This document shows positions 42,750 to 51,972 of a stretch of 64,000 bases of DNA, piece by piece (the first letter of the stretch is position 1; every line of letters starts with the position of its first letter). The translations under genes were made by a program, and so were the position numbers. The notes below the pieces were generated by a model. That model searched no databases. It was not told where the DNA came from and saw nothing but the letters and a program-made list of their open reading frames with translations. Location: NCBI GenBank assembly GCA_963205105.1, contig CAUJJW010000190.1:45192-109191 (forward strand), read 5' to 3'. Origin of the DNA: Verrucomicrobiota bacterium. GTDB lineage: Bacteria > Verrucomicrobiota > Verrucomicrobiia > Limisphaerales > CAIMTB01.

Positions 42750-43577
42750 ATGAGCCCTTCGCTTCCACCATCGGTACAGAGGATCGGGGTCACGCGGGCC
42801 GGCGCGGGGTTCCGATGGGCGTTGTGGATGGGGCTGGGGTTATGGCTGGCGGGTGCGGGCATGGCGGTATGGGCGCAGGGAACGGAAGGGGCGACGGGCG
42901 CGCGACCGCTTCAGCTGAACATTGGCCTGGATGGGCTGGGCAAGTCGGGTCAGGTGGATTCAGCGCTCCAGGTTCTGTTTGCGATCACGCTGCTGTCGCT
43001 GGCGCCGTCGATCGTGCTGTTGATGACCAGTTTCACCCGGATCGCGATCGTGCTGAGTTTTGTCCGGCACGCGTTGGCGCTCCAGGGGACGCCGGCGAAC
43101 CAGATCATCATCGGGCTCTCGCTGTTTCTGACGTTCTTCATCATGAACCCGGTCTGGCAACGGGTGGATGCGGAGGCGCTTCGACCGTACCGGGACGGGC
43201 AGTTGAACGGCGCGGAGGCCCTGGAACGGGCGACGGTTCCGGTGCGGGCCTTCATGCTGAAACAATCGCGCCCCAAGGACGTGGAGTTGTTTGTGGGGAT
43301 GGCAAAGGTCGGGCCGACGCCGTTGGAGGAACTCCCGCTCAAGGTGGTGGTTCCCGCGTTCATCGTCAGCGAGCTGCGCACGGCCTTTCAGATGGGTTTC
43401 CTGTTGTTCGTGCCTTTCATCCTCATCGATCTGGTGGTGGCGACGGTGCTCATGAGCATGGGCATGTTCATGATGCCGCCGACGACCATCTCGATGCCCT
43501 TGAAGATCCTTTTGTTTGTGTTGGTGGACGGCTGGAACCTGGTGGTTCGGTCGGTGGTTTTGAGTTTTGCAGGCTGA
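42750..43577 (+). CDS. fliP: Flagellar export gate protein FliP
   Basis: 275 residues. Cleavable signal segment ~23-43, then the FliP core: LFAITLLSLAPSIVLLMTSFTRIAIVLSFVRHALALQGTPANQIIIGLSLFLTFFIMNPVW, PLKVVVPAFIVSELRTAFQMGFLLFVPFILIDLVVATVLMSMGMFMMPP — quoted here as separate family blocks around residues 73-130 and 195-250. Five copies form the export channel with FliQ and FliR. Confidence 0.97.
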   Translation: MSPSLPPSVQRIGVTRAGAGFRWALWMGLGLWLAGAGMAVWAQGTEGATGARPLQLNIGLDGLGKSGQVDSALQVLFAITLLSLAPSIVLLMTSFTRIAIVLSFVRHALALQGTPANQIIIGLSLFLTFFIMNPVWQRVDAEALRPYRDGQLNGAEALERATVPVRAFMLKQSRPKDVELFVGMAKVGPTPLEELPLKVVVPAFIVSELRTAFQMGFLLFVPFILIDLVVATVLMSMGMFMMPPTTISMPLKILLFVLVDGWNLVVRSVVLSFAG

Positions 43578-43607
43578 CGTCGGGAGACCCGAAGAACTGG
43601 AGAAAAC

Positions 43608-43877
43608 ATGACACCTGAACTCGCGACGGAAGTGATCAAGGCGATGATGATGCAGGCGGTGCTGCTGGCGTCGCCGATCCTGCTGACCGGAATGACGATT
43701 GGTCTGGGGGTGAGTCTGTTCCAGACCGTGACCTCGATCCAGGAGCAGACCCTGACCTTCGTTCCCAAGGCGATGGGCATTGTCGGGCTGCTGGTGATCC
43801 TCCTTCCCTGGATGCTGCGGAACACGATCGAGTTTGCCTCGATGGTGATTCAGAAGATTCCGGAGATGGTGCGATAG
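43608..43877 (+). CDS. fliQ: Flagellar export gate protein FliQ
   Basis: 89 residues with two TM segments (VLLASPILLTGMTIGLGVSL and VGLLVILLPWMLRNTIEFA) and the conserved TSIQEQTLTFVPK loop between them. Full family length. Forms the gate complex with FliP and FliR. Located 30 bases after fliP with GGAG-like sequence upstream. Confidence 0.97.
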   Translation: MTPELATEVIKAMMMQAVLLASPILLTGMTIGLGVSLFQTVTSIQEQTLTFVPKAMGIVGLLVILLPWMLRNTIEFASMVIQKIPEMVR

Positions 43878-43900
43878 GCTCGCCATGGAGGGAGTCGTCC

Positions 43901-44665
43901 ATGAACGAGGCGTTGTTGTCGAACTGGTGGATGGTGTTCCTCCGGGCCGGGGGTTTGCTGACACTGTTCCCGGTGTTCTCGGCCCCGGTGGTGACGCCCC
44001 GACTGCGGGTGGCCCTGGCGGCGCTCGTTGCGTTTCTGTTGGCGCCCGCGATTCCCGATGTGGTCATCACCCATTGGAAGCTTCCGGACCTGGCGGTGAT
44101 CATGGCGCAGGAGATCCTGGTCGGGCTTCTGCTGGGGTTCGTCTGTCGGATGGTGTTCTTCGCGCTGGAGATCGCCGGAAGCATCATCACCGCGGAAATT
44201 GGGCTGAGTCTGCCGCCGTCCTTCAACCCGCTGACCGCATCCCAGGCCACCATTCCGGGGGTTTTGCTCAACTACCTGGCCACCGTGATCTGGCTGTGCC
44301 TGGACATGCACCACTGGCTGCTGGTCGGTGTGCATCGCACCTACGCGCTGGTGCCGGTGGGCGCCGCTCATTTGAGCGAGACCTTGATCCGCAGTGTGCT
44401 GGCCTGGATCGGCTGGCTCTTTCTGGCCGCCATGCAGATCGCCGCGCCCGTGCTGGCCCTTTCCTTCCTCCTTTCCCTCGTGTTTTCCGTCCTGGGTCGT
44501 GCCGTGCCCCAGATGAACGTGTTCTCCAGCAGCTTCGCCATCCGGATTCTCGCGGGGCTGCTGGTCTTCGCCGCCGCCATCCAGGTGATGGGATTGCACA
44601 TCATGAACCATCTGAGGCGTCTGCCCGAGGACCTTCTGAGAATCGCGCAGGTTCTGGGATCCTGA
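43901..44665 (+). CDS. fliR: Flagellar export gate protein FliR
   Basis: 254 residues, about six TM segments. Recognisable FliR features: FSAPVVTPRLRVALAALVAFLLAP, MAQEILVGLLLGFVCRMVFFALEIAG, GLSLPPSFNP, GRAVPQMNVFSSSFAIRILAGLLV. Single copy in the export gate; follows fliQ in the standard order. Confidence 0.96.
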   Translation: MNEALLSNWWMVFLRAGGLLTLFPVFSAPVVTPRLRVALAALVAFLLAPAIPDVVITHWKLPDLAVIMAQEILVGLLLGFVCRMVFFALEIAGSIITAEIGLSLPPSFNPLTASQATIPGVLLNYLATVIWLCLDMHHWLLVGVHRTYALVPVGAAHLSETLIRSVLAWIGWLFLAAMQIAAPVLALSFLLSLVFSVLGRAVPQMNVFSSSFAIRILAGLLVFAAAIQVMGLHIMNHLRRLPEDLLRIAQVLGS

Positions 44666-44699
44666 GCCGGCAGGGCTGGGCAGCCCGCCGGATTGAGCC

Positions 44700-45788
44700 A
44701 TGAGCGAACAACTGGGCGAAAAAACCGAGCAACCGACGCAACGCCGGCTGGAAGAGGCGTGGTCCAACGGGCAGTTCGCCCGCAGCACCGAGGTGCAGAC
44801 CGTGGTCGTGCTCGGCGGCGGTTTCATGGCGCTCATGTTCAGCGGGCGCGACACCTGGCAGGTGCTGGTGCGGACCATGGGCGGAACCCTGGGCCATCTG
44901 CATGAGGTGCCCATGTCGCCGGCCGCGATCCAGGGTTACCTGCTCAAGAGCATGCTCGTCGTGGGTTACTGCGTCTGGCCGGTGCTGTGCGGCACCGCGA
45001 TCGCCGGCCTGCTCGCCGGCGGCATGCAAAGCCGCTTCCGCACCGCCTCCGAAGCCCTTCGCTTCAACTGGGCCAAGGTGAACCCCATGGAGGGCTTCAA
45101 GCGCATCTTCTCCCTCAATTCCGGTCAGACCACCGTGATCGGCCTGCTCAAACTCGCCGTCATTCTCGGCCTCACCTACAACGTCATCTGTCAGGTGCTC
45201 AAGGACCCGATCTTCCTCTCCCCGGTCGATCTCTCGCGGGTTTCCGAGTTCATGGCCAACTCATCCTCCCGCATCGTCCTCCGCATCCTCTTCGCCCTCG
45301 GCGTCGTGGCCGCCCTCGATTACGGCTACCAGTTTTGGAAGACCAGCCAGGACCTCATGATGACCCGTGAGGAGTTGAAGGACGAAGTAAAGAACTCCGA
45401 GGGCAATTCCCAGGTGAAAGGTCAGATGCGCCGGCGCCGTCAGGGAATGAACAAGCGCAAGATGCTGCTCGAGGTGCCCAACGCCGATGTCGTGGTCACC
45501 AACCCCACCCACCTCGCCGTCGCCCTTCGCTACGATCGCAAAACCATGCGCGCTCCCCGCGTCGTCGCCAAAGGCTCGCGCCTCAACGCCCTCCAGATCC
45601 GCCAAATCGCCACTCAACACCAGGTTCCCATCATCGAAAACAAACCGCTCGCCCGCCTCATGTTCAAACATGCACGCGTCGGCGAGGAAATCCCCGCCGC
45701 CCTCTATGCCGCCGTCGCGGAGGTCCTGGCCTGGGTCTACCGGGTCAACGCGTACCGGTACTATCGCGAGCAGACCGCGACCACCTAG
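44700..45788 (+). CDS. flhB: Flagellar export switch protein FlhB
   Basis: 362 residues. N-terminal EKTEQPTQRRLEEAWSNGQ, four TM segments to ~210, and the cytoplasmic domain with the autocleavage motif NPTH (268-271) in VVVTNPTHLAVALRY, followed by MRAPRVVAKGSRLNALQIRQIA. FlhB changes export specificity from hook to filament when FliK contacts it. Intact cleavage site suggests a normal switch despite the giant FliK. Confidence 0.97.
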   Translation: MSEQLGEKTEQPTQRRLEEAWSNGQFARSTEVQTVVVLGGGFMALMFSGRDTWQVLVRTMGGTLGHLHEVPMSPAAIQGYLLKSMLVVGYCVWPVLCGTAIAGLLAGGMQSRFRTASEALRFNWAKVNPMEGFKRIFSLNSGQTTVIGLLKLAVILGLTYNVICQVLKDPIFLSPVDLSRVSEFMANSSSRIVLRILFALGVVAALDYGYQFWKTSQDLMMTREELKDEVKNSEGNSQVKGQMRRRRQGMNKRKMLLEVPNADVVVTNPTHLAVALRYDRKTMRAPRVVAKGSRLNALQIRQIATQHQVPIIENKPLARLMFKHARVGEEIPAALYAAVAEVLAWVYRVNAYRYYREQTATT

Positions 45789-45791
45789 CCC

Positions 45792-47915
45792 ATGGCTGCC
45801 GCGCCTCCACCTTCCAGCCTGTCGCGCCTGTTCAAGAACGGCGATCTCCTGCTCACGGGCGCCCTCTTCGGCACGATCCTCCTGATGATCGTGCCGGTCG
45901 CACCGTTCCTCCTGGACGGTCTGCTGGCGACCAGCATCGCGCTCTCCCTGCTCATCCTGCTCGTCATCCTGTACGTCAAGGAGCCCGCCGATTTCACCGG
46001 GTTCCCCACGCTGCTCCTGTTCGTCACCCTCTTCCGGCTCGCTCTCAACATCGCCACCACCCGCCTGATCCTGATCGACGGCTACGCCGGTCACATCATC
46101 CAGGCGTTCGGTGACTTCGTGGTCCAGGGCAACTACGTCGTCGGGTTCGTCGTGTTCGGCATCCTCGTGATCATCAACTTCATCGTGATCACCAAGGGCG
46201 CCGGCCGCATCGCGGAGGTCGCCGCCCGGTTCACCCTCGATGCCATGCCCGGCAAACAGATGGCCATCGACGCCGAACTGAACGCCGGGGTCATCAATGA
46301 GGCCGATGCCCGCAGCCGGCGCAAAAAGGTCGAACAGGAGGCCGACTTCTACGGCGCCATGGACGGCGCCAGCAAGTTCGTCCGCGGTGATGCCATCGCC
46401 GCCATCCTCATCACCATCATCAACATCGTAGGTGGCTTCGCCATCGGCGTGATGCAGAAGGGGTACTCCGTTCCGGACGCCCTCCAGCGCTACACCCTGC
46501 TGTCCATCGGCGATGGTCTCGTCTCGCAGATCCCCGCCCTGATCACTTCGACTGCCGCCGGTATTCTCGTGACCCGGGCCGCCGCGAAGGAGGATCTCGG
46601 GCGCGAACTCAGCCGGCAGCTGCTCTTCTTCCCGCGGGCGATGTACACGCTGTCGGCCATGCTGCTCGTGTTCGCCATGGTGCCGGGTCTGCCCAGCCTC
46701 ACGTTCCTGCTCCTCGCGGGGGTGTCCCTGTTCCTCGCCCGGGCTCTCAAAGACCCGCAAAGCATCCTGCCGGCGGTGGTCGAGGCCGGTGCCGGCGGTG
46801 GCGCCGGTGGCGCAGCCGGAGCGGGTGGGGCTGGCGGCGACGGCGCCGCCAAGGCGGCTGGAGGTTCCTCCGACAAGCTGGAATCCCTGCTTTCCCTCGA
46901 CACGCTCCAGATCGAACTCGGTTATGGGCTGGTCAGCCTCGCCGATGCCCGTCGCGGCGGCGATCTGCTCGAACGCGTGACCGGCGTGCGCCGGACGTTC
47001 GCCCAGGAGATGGGCATGGTCGTTCCGCCCATCCGACTGCGCGACAACATGCAGATGGGCGCAAACGAGTACCGGTTCCTGCTCAAGGGCAATCCGGTGT
47101 CCCAGGGTGAACTGATGCCGGGTCACTGGCTGGCCATGAACGCCACCCACAGCAAGACCGTGCTCAAGGGTATTCCCACCACCGAACCCGTCTTCAAACT
47201 GCCCGCCACCTGGATCACCGACGCCGAACGCCGAAACGCCGAAATCGGTGGCTACACCGTCGTCGACGCCGCGTCGGTCCTCGTCACCCACCTCTCCGAA
47301 ACGGTCAAACGCAACGCCCACGAAATCCTCACCCGCCAGGATGTCCAGAACCTGCTCGACAACCTGAAGCAGACCCATCCCGCCGTGGTGAACGAACTCA
47401 TTCCCGGTTCGCTTTCCCTGGGCCAGGTCCAGCGGGTTCTGCAAAACCTGCTCTCCGAGGGCATCTCCATCCGCAACTTGTCGGGCATCCTGGAACGGGT
47501 CGGCGACTACGTCGCCGTCACCAAAAACCCGGACGAACTGTCGGAACACGCCCGCCGCGCGCTCGGCGGTCAGATCGCCCGTGCGTACCAGCTCGAGAAC
47601 GGCGCCATCCGCGCCATCACGCTCGATCCGAAGCTCGAACAGCAGATCGCGCAGGGTGTCCGGCTGTCCGCGACCGAGGTGTCCCTGGTCATGGAACCCA
47701 GGCTGGCGCGGCATGTGGTCGACAATCTCTCGCAACGCATCCAGCAGCTGCTCGCGGTGGGCCAGCCGCCGGTGCTCCTTTGCGGCCCGCAGATCCGCCT
47801 CGCCTTCCGCCGGTTCTTCGAATCGACCTTCGCTGAACTCGCCGTGCTCTCCTACGCCGAGGTGCCGGCCCGCGTGGAAGTGCAGAGCGCCGCAATGATC
47901 CCGTTCCCGGAATGA
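45792..47915 (+). CDS. flhA: Flagellar export protein FlhA
   Basis: 707 residues. N-terminal ~325 residues hold eight TM segments and the FHIPEP signature region ([39 protein letters not shown] spread over ~55-95; [27 protein letters not shown]). A Gly/Ala linker (~330-358) joins the cytoplasmic domain that binds chaperone-substrate complexes ([37 protein letters not shown]). The linker composition is unusually Gly/Ala-rich. It starts 3 bases after the flhB stop. Confidence 0.97.
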   Translation: [707 protein letters not shown]

Positions 47916-47953
47916 GGATCCCCCACCACGTCCGAAGCCGCCAGCTGTGACCC

Positions 47954-49090
47954 ATGGACATTGTCCCTTTCATCGCGGAATCGGCGGCGGACGCGGCCCG
48001 TCAGGTGCGGGAGCGTCTCGGCCCCGAGGCGGTGGTGGTGCAGGTCCGCCCGGTGAACGGCACGACCCGCAGCTGGTTCGGAAAGAAAGCCCGAACCCGG
48101 TTTGAGGTGCTCGCCTACCGTCCGGACGCGAAGTCCGATCCGGCGGCCGTCCCATTTTCCGCACCTGGGGAGCGACTGGACCTGGTGGCGGGCGACGAAC
48201 CGGCGACCCCGGGAACACCTGATTCCGCGGGCCAGAACGCACGCTCCCCATCGAAGGCCACCGCACCCTATGGCTATGGACGTGCGAAGGCGCCCTTGGA
48301 GTCGGTCGATGACACCCCGTCGGCGCGCTCGGGTGGCGGGGGTTGGCGGGCGGGCAGCCTGTTGGAATCAGCGGGAATCCTTCCACACGAAGCGCAGCGG
48401 GTCGTGGATCGGCTGCGGAAGGAGCACGGGGACCAGCCGCCTCCGGCGATGGCCGATGAACTGGCGCTGGTGAAGCGCGTGCTCAAGGAAGGTTGGCGGG
48501 GTGCGCGGCCGATGCAGGCGGCGGGCGGCGAGACGCACGTGCTGGTGGGTGCGCCGGGAGTTGGCAAGACGACGAGCCTGAGCAAATGGCTCACGCAGGT
48601 TGCGCTGGGGGAGGGGCGGGCGGTGCGCGTGTGGCGGCTGGACGGACAGACGGCCAACACGGCGGAGGCGCTGGCGGTGTATTGCGATGTGCTGGGCGTG
48701 CCGCTCGCGAGGCGTTGGTGCGATGGCGATGGCGCGGACCCCGGTGAAACGGGGTTTGTCGATTTGCCGGGGACGGATTGGAGGGACGCGGGTGCGCTTT
48801 CGAAGCTGGGGGAGCAGGTGCAGGGGATGGGTTCGGTACGGGTGCACCTCGTGCTGAATGGTGCGTACGACATGATGCTGATGATGCGTCAGGTACGCGC
48901 GTTTTCGGCATTGCCGATCGAGGATCTCATTGTGACGCATCTGGATGAGGAGCCTCGTTGGGGGAAGCTGTGGAATTTGGTAGGAGGCACAAATTACTCC
49001 GTCCGATTCCTGGGAGCGGGGCAAAATGTTCCCGGGGATTTCCGGCCGGCGACCGCGGACCAGCTGTTGATGCGGCAATTTCCGACCTAA
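47954..49090 (+). CDS. flhF: SRP-type GTPase FlhF
   Basis: 378 residues. N-terminal B-domain-like start (IAESAADAARQVRERLGPEAVVV), Pro/Ser-rich linker, helical N domain (~115-185), and SRP G domain with P-loop GAPGVGKTTSLSKWL (~197-211), WRLDGQTANTAEALAVYCDVLGV, DLPGTDWRD as the G3 region (normally DTAGR) and LIVTHLDEEPRWGKLWN. FlhF positions the flagellum, typically at the cell pole. The usual partner gene flhG is not next to it. Confidence 0.92.
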   Translation: MDIVPFIAESAADAARQVRERLGPEAVVVQVRPVNGTTRSWFGKKARTRFEVLAYRPDAKSDPAAVPFSAPGERLDLVAGDEPATPGTPDSAGQNARSPSKATAPYGYGRAKAPLESVDDTPSARSGGGGWRAGSLLESAGILPHEAQRVVDRLRKEHGDQPPPAMADELALVKRVLKEGWRGARPMQAAGGETHVLVGAPGVGKTTSLSKWLTQVALGEGRAVRVWRLDGQTANTAEALAVYCDVLGVPLARRWCDGDGADPGETGFVDLPGTDWRDAGALSKLGEQVQGMGSVRVHLVLNGAYDMMLMMRQVRAFSALPIEDLIVTHLDEEPRWGKLWNLVGGTNYSVRFLGAGQNVPGDFRPATADQLLMRQFPT

Positions 49091-49128
49091 TACGCGATTG
49101 GGGCGCCGTGGGAGGCTTAGGGGTGAAC

Positions 49129-49144
49129 TGGCAGGGTACCTGCT
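49129..49144 (+). promoter_or_regulatory. Possible sigma-54 promoter before orf-fliA
   Basis: TGGCAGGGTACCTGCT: GG and GC are 10 bases apart and most core positions match, but TTGC is CTGC. The predicted start (~49155) would overlap the AGGAGG ribosome site of the next gene, which argues against it. Confidence 0.35.
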
Positions 49145-49164
49145 GATAGGAGGAAGACCGGGCT

Positions 49165-49467
49165 ATGAAGATGATGATGTTGACCGGTGCGGCGCTGGGG
49201 TTCGGGGTGGGAATCACCTTCAGCCTTCTGCGCGAAAGTTCCTGGCCGACGGTGGTTTGGCACGCGTGTGTTGCAGCGTACGTGGCGGGAATGATGTTCC
49301 GCTGGTGGGGACGGCACTGGACGAAAAATCTCCGATTGGCCCTGGTTGAGAAGCAGGCAGCGGCCGTGAGGGAAGCGCTCGCGCAACCGGTGCCTGGAGC
49401 GCCAACGCCGGCGGCACGCGGGTCGGTTTCGAGCGCCGCACCGGCAAGCAGTCCGAGTAAGCGATGA
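49165..49467 (+). CDS. Unknown small membrane protein between flhF and fliA
   Basis: 100 residues with a very strong ribosome site (TAGGAGGAAG) and ATG 49165. Two short hydrophobic segments (~4-20, MMLTGAALGFGVGITFSLL; ~28-46, VVWHACVAAYVAGMMFRWW) and a Lys/Ala/Pro/Ser-rich cytoplasmic tail. Not recognised. It occupies the position where flhG (fleN) is found in many polar flagellates and its stop overlaps the fliA start codon (ATGA), so the two are translationally coupled. Confidence 0.75.
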   Translation: MKMMMLTGAALGFGVGITFSLLRESSWPTVVWHACVAAYVAGMMFRWWGRHWTKNLRLALVEKQAAAVREALAQPVPGAPTPAARGSVSSAAPASSPSKR

Positions 49468-50297
49468 ACACAGCAACTCCAACCATGGCATCGAGTGCCG
49501 AGCTACGGCCACACCGTTGCCCGCCTGAGACGGCGCTTCTGTGGAAGTGCTACGCCGGAGCAGGTCACGGAAGTTCGGCGGAAGGCCAACTGGTGGAGCA
49601 GCATCTCCCCCTCGTCAAAACCGTCGTCGGGCGGGTGGCCATGTCCCTGCCTCCTCACGTCGACGCGGAGGACCTCTACAGCGCGGGCATGGTCGGCCTC
49701 CTGAACGCCATCCGCCGCTATGACGCGGCAAGCGGCGTCGCGTTTGAGACCTACGCACGGCTGCGGATTCGAGGCGCTGTATTGGATGAGCTTCGCCGCC
49801 TCGACTGGGTTCCCCGCTCCCTGCACAAGAAAGCCCGCAAGGTCCAGGAGGTCATGATGCGCCTCGAACAGGACCAGGGTGGCGTCCCCACCGAGGAAGC
49901 CATGGCCGCCGCTCTCGGCCTCTCCTGCGGCGCGTATCGCGAGCTTCTCACCGAGATCCGTCCCGCCACCTTCGTCTGTCTCGATTCCGTCCGCGCCGGC
50001 GATGGCGATGACGGTGTCCGACAGGCCGAAAGCATCTCCAACGAAGCCGATCGGCCACCGGATGAACAGGCCGCGGTGCATGAACTGGCCGAGCTGGTCG
50101 CCGAACGCATCACCCAGCTGCCCGAGATGCAAAAGAAGGTGCTCGCCCTTTACTACTTCGAGGATCTGCGGCTTCGCGAGATCGCCGCCGTCTTCGGCGT
50201 CACCGAGTCGCGGATCTGTCAGATCCACGCCCAAGCGATCCTCGCGCTGAAAGCCTTTCTTCGACGACATGACCCCGAGGCATCCGTCGATGGTTAA
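49464..50297 (+). CDS. fliA: Flagellar sigma factor FliA (sigma-28)
   Basis: 277 residues. Sigma region 2 (EQHLPLVKTVVGRVAMSLPP, DLYSAGMVGLLNAIRRYD, FETYARLRIRGAVLDELRRLDWVPRSL), region 3 (EEAMAAALGLS) and region 4 (LPEMQKKVLALYYFEDLRLREIAAVFGVTESRICQIHAQAI) are all present and of FliA/WhiG type. It directs transcription of late motility genes; matching promoters precede cheW and possibly cheA in this window. No flgM anti-sigma gene is seen nearby. Confidence 0.96.
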   Translation: MNTATPTMASSAELRPHRCPPETALLWKCYAGAGHGSSAEGQLVEQHLPLVKTVVGRVAMSLPPHVDAEDLYSAGMVGLLNAIRRYDAASGVAFETYARLRIRGAVLDELRRLDWVPRSLHKKARKVQEVMMRLEQDQGGVPTEEAMAAALGLSCGAYRELLTEIRPATFVCLDSVRAGDGDDGVRQAESISNEADRPPDEQAAVHELAELVAERITQLPEMQKKVLALYYFEDLRLREIAAVFGVTESRICQIHAQAILALKAFLRRHDPEASVDG

Positions 50298-50309
50298 CTG
50301 GAGTTCGCA

Positions 50310-51176
50310 ATGATTATCCTGATCGGTTGCGTCATCGTCATCGGGTCCGTGCTGGGTGGCTTCATGATGGCCGGCGGCAACGTCGGTTCCCTGATCCATC
50401 CGTCCGAGTTCGTGGTCATCGGCGGCGCCGCCTTCGGCGCCATGGTGATCATGTCCCCGAAGAAGGTGCTGATCGATCTCGTCAAGCTCTGCATCGGCGC
50501 CCTCAAGGGCTCCCCCTACAACGCCCTCGATTACGAGGAGCTCTTCAAGGCCCTCTACGAATTGTTCATGCTCGGTCGACGCAACGGCATGATCGCCCTT
50601 GAGGAACACGTCACCGGCCCCGCCACTTCCAGCATCTTCACCAAGTACGGCCGCTTCTCCCATCACACCGCCGCCGTCGAATTCCTCTGCAGCGGCCTCC
50701 GCCCCATCATCGACGGCAAAATCAAACCCGATCAGCTCAAGATGCTCCTCGATATCGAACTCGATACGCTCGCCGCCGAGGAGGAACACCCCGTCCACGT
50801 CCTGACCAAGACCGCCGACGCCATGCCCGGCTTCGGCATCGTCGCCGCCGTCTTGGGCATCGTCATCACCATGGGCGCCATCGCCGGCCCCATCGAGGAG
50901 GTTGGTCACAAGGTCGCCGCCGCCCTCGTCGGCACCTTCCTCGGCATCTTCATTTCCTACGGGTTCATGAACCCCCTGGCGGTCAACATCGAGTTCCTGA
51001 ACCACGCCCACATGGCGTATCTCCGTTGCATCGCCACCGCCGTCACCGGCTTCGCCAATGGTATGGCTCCGATCATGGCAATCGAGGTGGCCCGCCGCGG
51101 GCTTTCCGCCGACGTCAAACCCGCCGCCGACGCCCTGGAAGCCATGCTCAAGTCCGTGGGCTCCTCCAAGGGTTAA
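50310..51176 (+). CDS. motA: Flagellar stator protein MotA
   Basis: 288 residues. Four TM segments (~2-20, 32-50, 170-190, 203-225). Family motifs: GNVGSLIHPSEFVVIGGAAFGAM, DAMPGFGIVAAVLGIVITMGAIAGP, VGTFLGIFISYGFMNPLAV. Proton-type MotA by length and motif order. It follows fliA and is 44 bases before motB. Confidence 0.97.
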   Translation: MIILIGCVIVIGSVLGGFMMAGGNVGSLIHPSEFVVIGGAAFGAMVIMSPKKVLIDLVKLCIGALKGSPYNALDYEELFKALYELFMLGRRNGMIALEEHVTGPATSSIFTKYGRFSHHTAAVEFLCSGLRPIIDGKIKPDQLKMLLDIELDTLAAEEEHPVHVLTKTADAMPGFGIVAAVLGIVITMGAIAGPIEEVGHKVAAALVGTFLGIFISYGFMNPLAVNIEFLNHAHMAYLRCIATAVTGFANGMAPIMAIEVARRGLSADVKPAADALEAMLKSVGSSKG

Positions 51177-51220
51177 GCCGTCCGGCCGCCGCCGCATCCT
51201 CCTAACCGTCCCTCGAAACC

Positions 51221-51952
51221 ATGGCAGGCAAAGGTCATCACGGTGGCGCTTGGAAGGTGGCCTACGCGGACTTCGTGACCGCCATGATGGCCCTGTTCCT
51301 CGTCCTCTGGCTGGCCGCACAGGATTCCAAACTCAAGGAAGCCGTCGAACGCGCCTTCCGGAATCCCTTCGCCTCCCTCACCAAACAAAGCGTCGGCATC
51401 ATCCCCAACGAAAACGATCAGTTCGCCAAGGACCGCACCGGCCACAACGACTCCGCTTCCGCGGTCGAGCTGCTCATCCTGCGCAAACTCAATGAGGAGC
51501 TGCTCAAATCCCTGATGCAGGAAAGCCAGGATCCCGATCAGAAAACCGTCGAGCTCGACCTCACCCCCGAAGGGCTTCGCATCACCATCTTCGACCGTTC
51601 CCATCGCCCCGTCTTCGATACTCAGTCCATCCGCTTCACGCCCTACGGCGACTGGGTCATGTCCACGCTCTCGTGGTCCATCGCCCGCTATCCGAGCTTC
51701 GACATCAACGTCGAGGGACACACGGAGCGCGGTCATCCCCCGGTCACCGACACCTACGGTGAGTGGGAGTTGTCCTCCGATCGCGCCAATGCCGCACGCC
51801 GCAAGATGCTCGAGCATGGCGTGCTCGAACGGCAGATCCGGCAGGTGACCGGCTACGCCGACACTGTTCCGATGCCCAGGCGCAAGCCTGAGGACGAGGT
51901 GAACCGGCGCGTGTCGGTGCTGCTCCGTCCCCAGGGACCCGCCAAAGGCTGA
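51221..51952 (+). CDS. motB: Flagellar stator protein MotB
   Basis: 243 residues. Single TM with the ion-binding aspartate Asp17 in AYADFVTAMMALFLVLWLAA, followed by a plug/linker and a C-terminal OmpA-like peptidoglycan-binding domain (VEGHTERGH, WELSSDRANAARRKMLEHGV). Tyr-Ala-Asp-Phe fits a proton-driven stator. Anchors MotA to the cell wall. Confidence 0.96.
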   Translation: MAGKGHHGGAWKVAYADFVTAMMALFLVLWLAAQDSKLKEAVERAFRNPFASLTKQSVGIIPNENDQFAKDRTGHNDSASAVELLILRKLNEELLKSLMQESQDPDQKTVELDLTPEGLRITIFDRSHRPVFDTQSIRFTPYGDWVMSTLSWSIARYPSFDINVEGHTERGHPPVTDTYGEWELSSDRANAARRKMLEHGVLERQIRQVTGYADTVPMPRRKPEDEVNRRVSVLLRPQGPAKG

Positions 51953-51972
51953 ACCCCCGTCGCTGCTCCCCC

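Noticed and set aside
45261..47735. Long minus-strand ORF (824 codons) opposite flhB/flhA
   Set aside because: Antisense shadow of high-GC coding DNA; Gly/Asp/Glu-rich composition without any domain, while the plus strand encodes clear FlhA.
49503..51320. Minus-strand ORF (605 codons) opposite fliA/motA
   Set aside because: Covers genes with unambiguous plus-strand products; composition is typical of reverse-complement reading.
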